NCBI GenBank assembly: GCA_025351145.1
Contig: JANXWM010000295.1
Location: 1-17,160 of the forward strand
Direction of reading: 5' to 3'
DNA from: Chitinophagaceae bacterium
GTDB taxonomy: Bacteria > Bacteroidota > Bacteroidia > Chitinophagales > Chitinophagaceae
Length of the DNA stretch: 17,160 bases
The position numbers and the translations under genes are program-made. Each line of letters starts with the position of its first letter. Position 1 is the first letter of the stretch. This document shows, piece after piece, positions 1 through 7,643 of this stretch. The notes below the pieces were generated by a model, which saw nothing but the letters and a program-made list of their open reading frames with translations, searched no databases and was not told the origin of the DNA.

Positions 1-14
1 GTTAAAGCGCATTT

Positions 15-43
15 TTCACTGTTCGTTGTTCACTGTTCATTTG
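15..43. repeat. short tandem direct repeat upstream of the MFS gene
   Basis: The 10-mer TTCACTGTTC occurs at 15-24 and again at 29-38. The first copy is followed by GTTG and the second by ATTTG, so the pair reads as nearly two copies of a 14-15 nt unit. It ends about 10 nt before the first copy of the interspersed repeat. No function can be assigned. Confidence 0.5.
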
Positions 44-52
44 TATTCTACA

Positions 53-109
53 GTACAAGAGTGCGACGCAAGGAACGATCAGAAAAGTACCGTAGTTGGG
101 TTCATAAAA
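53..109 (+). repeat. interspersed repeat, copy 1 (form B, extended)
   Basis: The core at 53-72 matches GTACAAGAGTGCGACGCAAC except for its last base, which is G. Similarity to the copy at 7563 continues past the core with identical spacing: both have ATC at core offset 26-28 and TAG(T/C)TGGGT(T/A)CATAA starting at offset 41 (93 here, 7603 there). The unit is therefore at least about 55 nt long here. It ends about 37 nt before the proposed start of the transporter gene, within its likely promoter or leader region. Confidence 0.75.
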
Positions 110-145
110 TTTATATTCTACTATCCACAAACAATAAATAATTCA

Positions 146-1384
146 ATGACTGATTTATCGCAGAAAACTTTTACCCGGCAACTTTTAAGCCTTCCTGTTA
201 TAGTTGCTGCGCTGGGATATATGGTAGACATGTACGACCTTTTTCTCTTTAGTATTGTGCGTGTTCCAAGTTTAAGATCTTTAAAAATCCCCACGGAAAA
301 ATTATTAGAGAATGGCATCATGCTTTTGAACCTGCAAATGGCCGGAATGCTTATTGGTGGCATATTCTGGGGAATAATGGGCGATAAAAAAGGGAGGCTT
401 TCTGTTTTGTTTGGATCCATATTAATTTACTCTGCCGCAAACATTGGAAATGGATTTGTAACTACACTTGATCAATACGCTGTGTTGAGATTTATTGCAG
501 GGTTTGGGCTTGCCGGCGAGCTTGGTGCAGGCATTACATTGGTTACAGAAATTTTGCCAAAAGAGAAACGTGGTTATGGCACAACGCTCGTTGCCACCAT
601 GGGTGTGATGGGCGCTTTACTGGCATACCTTGTTGCCCATATTTTTGACTGGCGGTATTCGTATTTTATTGGCGGAGGATTGGGATTGGTTCTGATGATT
701 TCACGGATGAAAGTTTTTGAATCTGGTATATTTATGAAGCTAAAAGAGAAGAACGTGAAACGTGGCAACATGCTTAAACTATTTAATAATAAAACACGGC
801 TGGTGAAATACATGAGCAGTATTTTAATTGGAACACCGATATGGTTTGTTACAGGAATTTTAATCACGTTCTCACCGGAATTTTCGCAGGCAATGGGGCT
901 TACAACTCCTGTTGATGCAGGCCTTGCCGTTATGTTTACATTTTCCGGGCAGGTATTGGGCAATCTTGCAAGTGGTTTTCTTAGTCAGTATTTTCAAAAC
1001 AGGCGAAAGGTGATTTTTATATTTATATGTTCGTCTTTTTTACTGGTACTTACCTATTTGCTTTTGCCAGTTCATGATATAACAATGTTCTATTTATTAT
1101 GTTCCTGTCTTGGTTTTTGCAGCGGATACTGGACACTTTTTATTACCGTTGCTGCGGAGTTGTTTGGTTCAAACCTGAGGGCAACCGTAGCCACAACAGT
1201 TCCGAATTTTGTGCGGGGTTCTGTTATTCCTTTAACCATGTTTTTTTTAAGGGCGAAGAGCAACATGGGAACTATGTATGGCGCCCTTACCGTGGCTGCT
1301 ATAACCTATGCGCTTGCATTAATTGCCCTTTTTTATTTAGATGAAACATTTAAGAAAGACATCAACTACATCGAAGCCGAATGA
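146..1384 (+). CDS. MFS transporter, substrate unknown
   Basis: This is a 412-residue inner-membrane transporter of the major facilitator superfamily. Hydrophobic helices run through its whole length, consistent with 12 membrane segments. The loop between helices 2 and 3 carries the MFS signature as GDKKGR, with Asp at residue 80. Helix 1 has acidic residues in a DMYD motif (residues 28-31), which resembles H+-coupled symporters of the aromatic-acid or metabolite type, but the substrate cannot be read from the sequence. The open frame extends upstream to 26. I chose the ATG at 146 because the extra 40 residues are not transporter-like and would be encoded by the interspersed repeat. The GNAT gene starts 35 nt after the stop with no repeat between them, so the two are probably co-transcribed. 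The function could be metabolite uptake or efflux. Confidence 0.85.
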   Translation: MTDLSQKTFTRQLLSLPVIVAALGYMVDMYDLFLFSIVRVPSLRSLKIPTEKLLENGIMLLNLQMAGMLIGGIFWGIMGDKKGRLSVLFGSILIYSAANIGNGFVTTLDQYAVLRFIAGFGLAGELGAGITLVTEILPKEKRGYGTTLVATMGVMGALLAYLVAHIFDWRYSYFIGGGLGLVLMISRMKVFESGIFMKLKEKNVKRGNMLKLFNNKTRLVKYMSSILIGTPIWFVTGILITFSPEFSQAMGLTTPVDAGLAVMFTFSGQVLGNLASGFLSQYFQNRRKVIFIFICSSFLLVLTYLLLPVHDITMFYLLCSCLGFCSGYWTLFITVAAELFGSNLRATVATTVPNFVRGSVIPLTMFFLRAKSNMGTMYGALTVAAITYALALIALFYLDETFKKDINYIEAE

Positions 1385-1419
1385 TGGACTTAATACTTAC
1401 CTGATAGAATAATCCCGCA

Positions 1420-2280
1420 ATGATCAATGAAGCTGTTACATTAAGGCCGATGCAATTGAGCGATCTAAATTGTGCTATGCAGCTATCAACTGCTGAAGGA
1501 TGGAACCAAACAGAAAGTGACTGGAAGTTATTTATAGAAAACCCCCTGAATATTTGCCTTGTTGCCATGGCCGGTAAAAAGGTAATTGGTACAATTGCTG
1601 CAATAAATTATTCAAATGAAGTTGAATGGATAGGCATGGTGTTGGTTAATAAAGCGTACCGCGGCAATGGGGTAAGCACTTTATTAATGAAAAGTATTTT
1701 AGATAAATCAGCATCTTTTAAATCTGTAAAACTTGATGCAACTCTTGCAGGGCAAGCCGTTTACAGCAAACTTGGATTTAAAAATGAATATATTATTACC
1801 CGCATGACGAGCTCATCTGTACAATATCTAAATGATGATGGCGGACTATTTCCAGAGCCAATTCAGTTAAAGGATATTGAAGAAATTATTGCATTAGATA
1901 AAGATATTTTTGGTGCAGGTAGAAGATACCTTATTGAATATCTTATAAAGAAATATCCGGGTAAATCATGGATGCTGAAACGAAATAATCATGTTACAGG
2001 TTTTGTACTTGGCAGAGATGGAAATAAATACAATCATATCGGGCCGGTAACGGCTTCATCAGATGCAGATACTAAAATACTTATTTCAAAAGCATTGAGT
2101 AAACTTAATAACCAACCTGCGGTAGTTGATATTTTTAACGACAAGGAAGATTTGTTAAACTGGTTTCATTCAATTGGGTTTGTTAACCAGCGGCAATTTA
2201 TAAGAATGTATAAAGATCAAAATTCTTTCCCCGGAATTATTGAGAAGCAGTACTTAATTTGTGGTCCTGAGTTTGGGTAG
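1420..2280 (+). CDS. GNAT-family N-acetyltransferase, two-domain
   Basis: A 286-residue cytoplasmic protein. Residues 5-130 form a GNAT acyl-CoA-dependent acetyltransferase domain: the acetyl-CoA pyrophosphate loop is visible as RGNGV (residues 81-85) after the strand EWIGMVLV, and the typical C-terminal YSKLGF segment follows. Residues about 145-280 look like a second, degenerate GNAT fold of the kind found at the C-terminus of YitH-like proteins (Acetyltransf_18 type), also ending in a FHSIGF motif. The acceptor is unknown and could be an amine or an antibiotic-like small molecule. The ATG at 1420 lies 35 nt after the MFS stop, which suggests an operon in which the enzyme modifies something the transporter handles. 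That link is inference only. Confidence 0.85.
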   Translation: MINEAVTLRPMQLSDLNCAMQLSTAEGWNQTESDWKLFIENPLNICLVAMAGKKVIGTIAAINYSNEVEWIGMVLVNKAYRGNGVSTLLMKSILDKSASFKSVKLDATLAGQAVYSKLGFKNEYIITRMTSSSVQYLNDDGGLFPEPIQLKDIEEIIALDKDIFGAGRRYLIEYLIKKYPGKSWMLKRNNHVTGFVLGRDGNKYNHIGPVTASSDADTKILISKALSKLNNQPAVVDIFNDKEDLLNWFHSIGFVNQRQFIRMYKDQNSFPGIIEKQYLICGPEFG

Positions 2281-2344
2281 AAAGTTGGTTGAGGCTTTGG
2301 TATGATTTTATTTAGCCGAACTGAAGAATTAGTATTTGGCATCC

Positions 2345-2364
2345 GTTGCGTCGCACCCTTTTAC
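2345..2364 (-). repeat. interspersed repeat, reversed form B core
   Basis: The + strand reads GTTGCGTCGCACCCTTTTAC, which differs from the reverse complement of the form-B core at two of 20 positions. The 8 nt on its distal side (GGATGCCA on the minus strand) show only weak resemblance to the spacers of other copies. Confidence 0.65.
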
Positions 2365-2462
2365 GTTCGGAACATTGTTGAGCTTCAGGCTGCCAGTTCT
2401 AAGCTGCAGGCAGATTCGTAAAAACTTGCAGCGTGCAGCCAAAAGTTCAGAGCTATTCTATT

Positions 2463-2492
2463 GTACAAGAGTGCCCCCGAAGCTTCGGGGGC
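2463..2492 (+). repeat. truncated repeat core running into a perfect 20-bp palindrome
   Basis: The first 12 nt of the form-B core (GTACAAGAGTGC, 2463-2474) are intact. The sequence then continues as the perfect palindrome GCCCCCGAAGCTTCGGGGGC (2473-2492), which overlaps the core by two bases. The arms are GC-rich in otherwise AT-rich DNA and would form a very stable hairpin. No T-run follows, so a standard intrinsic terminator is not supported. Confidence 0.75.
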
Positions 2493-2602
2493 AAGTAAAG
2501 CTTCATACTTGCAATTGGCCCGGTTCAAAACGATACTTTCAACCAGTACCATTTAGCTCAGTTACAATTATTGAACAGATCATCACAAATAAATAAAAAA
2601 AG

Positions 2603-2776
2603 GGATACTGGCAGAATGTTGACATAAAATTTTCGAGTACGAAAGCAGCCGGTAGTTTTGCAGGAAGCCTGTTTACAATGTATGCAACATCTAACAGAAC
2701 GCCTTCAGCCAACAAAGCGGTATATGACTGGTTTGAATAGAAAGGCGACGATGAAGTGTTTAAAAACTTAGCATAA
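2603..2776 (+). pseudogene. 3' remnant of a GH43-like glycosidase gene
   Basis: Reading from 2603 gives 45 codons that begin GYWQNVDIKF and run through GSLFTMYATSN and NKAVYDWFE to a TAG at 2738-2740, then KGDDEVFKNLA and a TAA at 2774-2776. The pattern of MYATSN, a short variable stretch, then YDWFE is typical of the C-terminal beta-sandwich of GH43 xylosidases and arabinofuranosidases. The intact GH43 in this window also ends with a related FDFDWF string. The TAG falls where relatives often carry Tyr (DWFEY), so a nonsense change is likely. There is an in-frame stop just upstream (2594-2596), no start codon and no catalytic domain, so this is a relic. The family assignment rests on motif memory. 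Confidence 0.6.
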
Positions 2777-2815
2777 TGCGCAGCGGGTCTGCATATTGCC
2801 CACATATGCAGTGCA

Positions 2816-2861
2816 GTACAAGGGAGTGACACAACCAAAGCCCAATAGTAGTAATGCAGTT
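2816..2861 (+). repeat. interspersed repeat (form A-like)
   Basis: The core GTACAAGGGAGTGACACAAC differs from form A at one position. It is followed after 9 nt by ATAGTAGTAATGCAGTT, the second conserved block of the family. It ends 26 nt before the acetylesterase start codon and so probably lies in the promoter or 5' leader. Confidence 0.8.
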
Positions 2862-2887
2862 TGCTTAATAAATATAAAATACCATTC

Positions 2888-4822
2888 ATGAAACGTGCCA
2901 CAACAGTTTTGATAACCTTTGTTTTATTGTTTATGTGTGTGCACGGGTTTGCACAAATAAAGCTGCCGGGTATAATACGGGATAGCATGATATTGCAGCG
3001 GGATGCAAAAATAAATGTTTGGGGATGGGCATTAGCCGGCGAAAAAATAAGCATAAAGTTTAATGCCAAAACATACAAAACAATAACCGGCAATAATGGA
3101 AAATGGTTGCTTCAATTAGCATCGCAAAAAGCTGGTGGACCATACACCATGGAAATTGCAGGCAAAAACAAAATTGTATTACAGGATATTTTGATTGGCG
3201 ATGTATGGGTATGTGTAGGGCAATCAAACATGGAACATCAAATGAAACTGCATGCAGTAAGATATGCTGACGAAATTGCCCATGCTGATTATGCAAACAT
3301 CAGGCAATTCAAAGTGCCCAATGTTACAAACTTACTGAATGTGCAGGATGATGTAAATGGTGGTTCCTGGAAATGGGCAGATTCTTCTAATGTAAAAGAT
3401 TTTTCTGCTGTTGCTTATTTCTTCGCAAAAGCTTTATATGAAAAATATCATGTACCTGTTGGCATTATCAATGCAAGCTGGGGCGGCATTCCTATTGAAG
3501 CTATGATGAGCGAAGATGGACTGAAAGATTTTCCAGCCATCTTACAAACTGTTGAAAAAAATAAAGACACAGCGTATGTAAACGGAGTTAACCGTAAAGC
3601 CGCTGCAGACATGCAATCAATGCCTAAGCCAAACGACAAAGGCATTGCGGAAAAATGGTATGATGCTTCGTATGTACCAAAAGAGTGGCGCACTATTGCC
3701 ATTCCCGGTTACTGGGAAGACCAGGGTGTAAAAGATCTGGACGGAGCTGTTTGGTATAGAAAAGAAATTGATGTGCCTGCTTCCGTCACGCATGTGCCTG
3801 CAAAAGTTTTACTGGGAAGGATTGTTGATGCTGATGAACTCTATATCAATGGTATTAAAATTGGTTCAACAGGTTATATGTATCCACAGCGCCGTTATGC
3901 AGTTCCTGCTAACGTTTTAAAAACGGGAAAAAATCTTTTTGTTATTCATGTTACCAACAATTTTGGCAAAGGAGGTTTTGTTCCTGATAAACCATATCAA
4001 CTAATTACCGGCAATGATACGGTTGACTTAACCGGCTACTGGCAATATAAAGTTGGATATGTAAATACTCCGCGCCGCGGCTCTGGCGGAAGCTTTGGCA
4101 TTGCCTTGCAAAACCAGCCAACAGCTTTATACAATTCAATGATTGCGCCGTTGATCAATTATAACATCAAAGGGTTTACATGGTACCAGGGTGAAAGCAA
4201 CACCGGCAAACCTGGTGAATATGCAATGCTGCAACCTGCCATGATCAAAGACTGGCACAGCAAATGGAAAGATACTGCACTTGCATTTCTGTTTGTGCAG
4301 TTGCCCGGCTTTATGGATTATACTTATCAGCCAACTGAAAGTGGCTGGGCTATGTTCAGGGAAGCGCAGGCAAAATCTTTGGCACTTGCAAATACAGGCA
4401 TGGCAGTAACAATTGATGTGGGCGAATGGAATGATATTCATCCCGACAGAAAAAAAGAAGTGGGCGACCGGCTTGCATTAGCTGCCTTTAAGATTGCATA
4501 CAAAGAAAATATGGTGTATTCAGGACCAATTTATCAATCAAAGGAAATAAACGGGAATAAAATAATTCTTTCATTTACAAATACAGGAACTGGTTTAGCA
4601 ACAAGTAATGGTGAAGCCTTAGGCGAGTTTGCAATTGCAGGTGATGATAAAAAATTTGTTTGGGCAAACGCAGTGATTGAGGGTGATAGAATAATTGTAT
4701 CAAGTGATGATGTGCCAAATCCAAAGTATGTGCGTTATGCGTGGGCCGATGATCCGCCAAATGCTAACCTGATCAATAAAGAAGGTTGGCCGGCATCACC
4801 ATTCAGAACAGATAGCTTTTAG
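2888..4822 (+). CDS. secreted sialate O-acetylesterase-like carbohydrate esterase
   Basis: A 644-residue SGNH-type esterase that probably removes O-acetyl groups from a plant glycan; the family is named for sialic acid but many members act on hemicellulose. Residues 1-22 are a signal peptide ending FAQ, so the product is exported. The SASA domain starts near residue 105 with the nucleophile motif GQSNM (Ser113). It is interrupted by a jelly-roll sugar-binding-like insert (about 265-390, starting VWYRKEIDVP), resumes with WYQGESNTG near 435, and supplies the Asp and His in NDIHPDRK (D516, H518). The last 100 residues form a small C-terminal domain. I chose the ATG at 2888 because it opens the signal peptide; the frame extends nine codons further upstream without support. 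Neighbours are hemicellulose-debranching enzymes, which favours acetylated xylan or a similar substrate. Pectin is an alternative. Confidence 0.88.
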   Translation: MKRATTVLITFVLLFMCVHGFAQIKLPGIIRDSMILQRDAKINVWGWALAGEKISIKFNAKTYKTITGNNGKWLLQLASQKAGGPYTMEIAGKNKIVLQDILIGDVWVCVGQSNMEHQMKLHAVRYADEIAHADYANIRQFKVPNVTNLLNVQDDVNGGSWKWADSSNVKDFSAVAYFFAKALYEKYHVPVGIINASWGGIPIEAMMSEDGLKDFPAILQTVEKNKDTAYVNGVNRKAAADMQSMPKPNDKGIAEKWYDASYVPKEWRTIAIPGYWEDQGVKDLDGAVWYRKEIDVPASVTHVPAKVLLGRIVDADELYINGIKIGSTGYMYPQRRYAVPANVLKTGKNLFVIHVTNNFGKGGFVPDKPYQLITGNDTVDLTGYWQYKVGYVNTPRRGSGGSFGIALQNQPTALYNSMIAPLINYNIKGFTWYQGESNTGKPGEYAMLQPAMIKDWHSKWKDTALAFLFVQLPGFMDYTYQPTESGWAMFREAQAKSLALANTGMAVTIDVGEWNDIHPDRKKEVGDRLALAAFKIAYKENMVYSGPIYQSKEINGNKIILSFTNTGTGLATSNGEALGEFAIAGDDKKFVWANAVIEGDRIIVSSDDVPNPKYVRYAWADDPPNANLINKEGWPASPFRTDSF

Positions 4823-4883
4823 CATTGCAACTATATACATTTTAAGAAGGAGCAACATTTACTAAGAGATATTTATGGTCCAG

Positions 4884-4936
4884 GCTGCATTGCTACTATG
4901 AAACCCTGTTGCGTCGCACTCTTCAGGGCTTTGTAC
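4884..4936 (-). repeat. interspersed repeat, reversed form B with 9-nt internal insertion
   Basis: The + strand carries the second block GCTGCATTGCTACTAT (4884-4899), an 8-nt spacer, then GTTGCGTCGCACTCTT (4908-4923). Nine extra bases (CAGGGCTTT) separate this from the terminal GTAC (4933-4936). The order and spacing of the blocks match the reversed copy at 13615-13659. It lies between the acetylesterase and GH95 genes. Confidence 0.75.
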
Positions 4937-5019
4937 GCTTTTCGGCATAGTGCATAAAGCACAAAATATTTCGGCGAATTACCAATCAAAAATATTTAAG
5001 TGTATATTTAACACGTATT

Positions 5020-7479
5020 ATGAAACGAGCCATATTTCTGCCATTTTTTTTATCTGCTATCGCATGCTGCGCACAAACTTCAGGAGCGCTGAAACTCTGG
5101 TATAATAAACCTTCCGGGAATGTATGGGAAAATGCTTTGCCCATTGGCAACGGCAGGTTAGGCGCTATGCTGTATGGAAACGTAGATACAGAAACTGTTC
5201 AATTGAATGAACATACACTTTGGAGTGGAAGCCCCAACCGCAATGACAATCCTCTTGCATTGGATTCGTTAGCCATTATACGCAAGCTGATATTTGCAGG
5301 CAAACAAAAAGAAGCCGAGCAACTGGCAAACCGTGTTATATTAAGTAAACAATCACATGGGCAAATGTTTGAACCTGCCGGTGAACTTCATCTTGCTTTT
5401 AATGGCCATGAAAACTATACTAACTATTACCGTGAATTGGATATTGAAAGAGCAGTTACAAAAACCTCTTACACTGTTGGCGATATAACTTATACACGGG
5501 AAACACTCGCTTCCCTTCCTGATCGTGTAGTAGTAATGCAGTTAACTGCAAGCAAGCCACACAGTATTTCCTTTACTGCATCTTATTCATCGCCACAGCC
5601 AAAAGTTGATGTAAACACAACCGCTGCCAATCAACTTACTTTTTCAGGCACAACTATAGATCACGAAGGCGTTAAAGGCATGGTTAAATACAAAGGGATC
5701 GTGCAGTTCAAAACGGCAGGCGGCAGCATTTCCTCAACTGATACATCGGTTATTGTAAAGAATGCAGATGCTGTCACCATCTATATATCCATTGCAACTA
5801 ATTTTAATAGTTATAACAACATTAGTGGAAACGAAAATGAAAGAGCAGCAGATTATTTAGCCAAAGCTGTTACAAAATCTTTTGCTTCCATTAAGCAGGA
5901 TCATGTCAAAGCATACCAACAATATTTCAACCGTGTAAAACTTGATCTCGGCGCAGGTAAAAATTATGATCTTCCTACAGATGAGCAACTGAAAAACTTC
6001 AACGCAACAAATGATCCGCAACTGGTAACATTATACTATCAATATGGGCGCTATTTATTGATCTCTTCTTCACAACCCGGTGGGCAACCCGCCAACCTGC
6101 AAGGTATCTGGAACAACAAATTGTATCCGCCTTGGGACAGCAAATACACCATCAACATCAATGCGGAAATGAACTACTGGCCTGCTGAAAAAACTAACCT
6201 CGCAGAACTGCATGAACCATTTCTGAAGATGGTGGAAGAGATGGCTGCCACCGGTAAGCAAACAGCAAAAAATATGTATGGCGCTAGAGGCTGGATGGCG
6301 CACCACAACACCGATATCTGGCGGGCAACAGGTGCCGTAGATGGCGCATTCTGGGGTAGCTGGCAGAATGGTGGCGGTTGGACAAGCCAACATCTCTGGG
6401 AACATTATTTGTACAATGGCGATAAAAAGTATTTAGCCTCTGCATATCCTGTATTAAAAGATGCAGCATTGTTCTATGTTGATTTTTTAGTGGAGCATCC
6501 TAAATATCACTGGCTGGTTTTATGCCCTGATATGTCACCCGAAAATGCTCCTGCTGCACATGAAGGATCGTCGCTCGACGCAGGAGTAACCATGAGCAAC
6601 CAGATTGTCTTTGATGTATTCTCGAATGTTATACAGGCAGCAAATATCTTACACAAGGACGCGGCTCTTATTGATACACTAAAACAAATGCGCAGCCGCC
6701 TTGCGCCCATGCATATTGGCCAATACGGCCAACTGCAGGAGTGGCTGGATGACATAGATGATCCCAATGATCATCACCGCCACATTTCGCATCTCTATGG
6801 TTTATTTCCATCCAATCAAATATCGCCGTACCGTACACCGGAATTGTACAGCGCTGCAAAAAATACTTTGTTGCAACGTGGTGATGTATCTACCGGTTGG
6901 AGCATGGGATGGAAAGTAAACTGGTGGGCAAAAATGCTGGATGGCAATCATGCATATACGCTGATACAAAATCAACTTACGCCTGTTGGCACAAATGAAG
7001 GCGGTGGCGGCACTTACAACAATTTATTTGATGCACATGCACCCTTCCAGATAGATGGCAATTTTGGTTGCACCAGTGGCATTACAGAAATGCTGATGCA
7101 GAGCGAAGATGGCGATCTTCACTTACTGCCTGCATTGCCCGATGTATGGCAACAGGGCAGCATAAAAGGTTTGCGTGCAAGAGGCGGCTTTGAAATTATA
7201 AACTTGGAATGGAAAGATGGAAAAATTATAAAAGCAGTTATACGATCAACCCTGGGTGGTAATCTTCGGTTACGGGTTCTCAATGAAATGAAGTTTAGTA
7301 ACGGCAACACATTAAAAAATGCTGTTGGTGATAATGTCAATACCTTTTATCAAATTGAAAAAATACCTGCGCCAATTATATCAGCCAAAGCAACGATTAA
7401 GCAGCCTGAACTGAAAAAAACTTTTGTATATGATATAGTAACGCAAGCAGGAAAACTATACACGCTGATAGCAAAATAA
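5020..7479 (+). CDS. GH95 alpha-L-fucosidase or alpha-L-galactosidase
   Basis: An 819-residue inverting glycosidase of family GH95, the usual full length. A signal peptide covers about residues 1-18 (ending ACCAQ; lipidation at a Cys is possible but the lipobox is weak). The N-terminal beta-domain opens with the family hallmark LPIGNGRLGAMLYG and LNEHTLWSG. The (alpha/alpha)6 catalytic domain carries the residues known from Bifidobacterium AfcA: two Asn in NINAEMNYW (N379, N381), the general acid Glu in SPEN (E508) and the Asp base-region motif QIDGNFG (D679). The C-terminal beta-domain follows. Known members release alpha-1,2-linked L-fucose, and some gut Bacteroides members release L-galactose from xylan side chains. 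With arabinofuranosidases and a CE1 esterase beside it, either activity is plausible. Confidence 0.93.
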   Translation: MKRAIFLPFFLSAIACCAQTSGALKLWYNKPSGNVWENALPIGNGRLGAMLYGNVDTETVQLNEHTLWSGSPNRNDNPLALDSLAIIRKLIFAGKQKEAEQLANRVILSKQSHGQMFEPAGELHLAFNGHENYTNYYRELDIERAVTKTSYTVGDITYTRETLASLPDRVVVMQLTASKPHSISFTASYSSPQPKVDVNTTAANQLTFSGTTIDHEGVKGMVKYKGIVQFKTAGGSISSTDTSVIVKNADAVTIYISIATNFNSYNNISGNENERAADYLAKAVTKSFASIKQDHVKAYQQYFNRVKLDLGAGKNYDLPTDEQLKNFNATNDPQLVTLYYQYGRYLLISSSQPGGQPANLQGIWNNKLYPPWDSKYTININAEMNYWPAEKTNLAELHEPFLKMVEEMAATGKQTAKNMYGARGWMAHHNTDIWRATGAVDGAFWGSWQNGGGWTSQHLWEHYLYNGDKKYLASAYPVLKDAALFYVDFLVEHPKYHWLVLCPDMSPENAPAAHEGSSLDAGVTMSNQIVFDVFSNVIQAANILHKDAALIDTLKQMRSRLAPMHIGQYGQLQEWLDDIDDPNDHHRHISHLYGLFPSNQISPYRTPELYSAAKNTLLQRGDVSTGWSMGWKVNWWAKMLDGNHAYTLIQNQLTPVGTNEGGGGTYNNLFDAHAPFQIDGNFGCTSGITEMLMQSEDGDLHLLPALPDVWQQGSIKGLRARGGFEIINLEWKDGKIIKAVIRSTLGGNLRLRVLNEMKFSNGNTLKNAVGDNVNTFYQIEKIPAPIISAKATIKQPELKKTFVYDIVTQAGKLYTLIAK

Positions 7480-7505
7480 TTTTTGATGAACTTAACTGAA
7501 GTGCT

Positions 7506-7538
7506 GCTATCATCGTCCCTTGTGTCACTCACTTGTAC
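7506..7538 (-). repeat. interspersed repeat, reversed form A
   Basis: The core at 7519-7538 reads CTTGTGTCACTCACTTGTAC on the + strand, one mismatch from reversed form A. Across an 8-nt spacer, GCTAT (7506-7510) corresponds to the start of the second block. Together with the forward copy at 7563 it forms an inverted pair with a 24-nt loop. Confidence 0.8.
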
Positions 7539-7562
7539 TAATTGTTCAATATGGAACTGAAC

Positions 7563-7618
7563 GTACAAGAGTGCGACGCAACAATGCATCATAGTAGTAA
7601 TTTAGCTGGGTACATAAT
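7563..7618 (+). repeat. interspersed repeat, perfect form B with extended 3' block
   Basis: The core GTACAAGAGTGCGACGCAAC (7563-7582) is followed by an 8-nt spacer, ATAGTAGTAATTTAGCT (7591-7607) and GGGTACATAA. The extension has the same spacing as in the copy at 53. It ends about 25 nt before the CE1 start codon, so it probably lies in the promoter or leader. Confidence 0.85.
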
Positions 7619-7643
7619 AATAAAACTAAAACACTAACGAAAT

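Larger units (their letters stand above)
2281..2887. other. 607-nt intergenic gap: repeats, palindrome, gene remnant
   Basis: No intact gene is convincing here. In order, the gap contains a reversed copy of the interspersed repeat (2345-2364), a stretch rich in TGCAGC and its complement (about 2380-2440), a truncated forward copy running into a 20-bp palindrome (2463-2492), a 3'-end remnant of a GH43-like gene (2603-2776), and a forward repeat copy (2816-2861) just before the acetylesterase gene. The 86-codon open frame at 2336-2596 overlaps repeat material and has no recognisable protein features. Confidence 0.7.

Noticed and set aside
574..963. 129-codon open frame on the minus strand
   Set aside because: It is antisense within the transporter gene, whose membrane-helix pattern is unbroken.
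2336..2596. 86-codon open frame on the + strand
   Set aside because: It runs through a reversed repeat, the TGCAGC-rich stretch and the 20-bp palindrome, so it is an accident of repeat sequence.
2539..3093. 184-codon open frame on the minus strand
   Set aside because: It overlaps the GH43 remnant, a repeat copy and the start of the acetylesterase gene. The encoded sequence shows no domain, and the opposite strand has clear family motifs.
4951..4963. Small hairpin GTGCATAAAGCAC before the GH95 gene as a terminator
   Set aside because: The stem is only four base pairs and no T-run follows.
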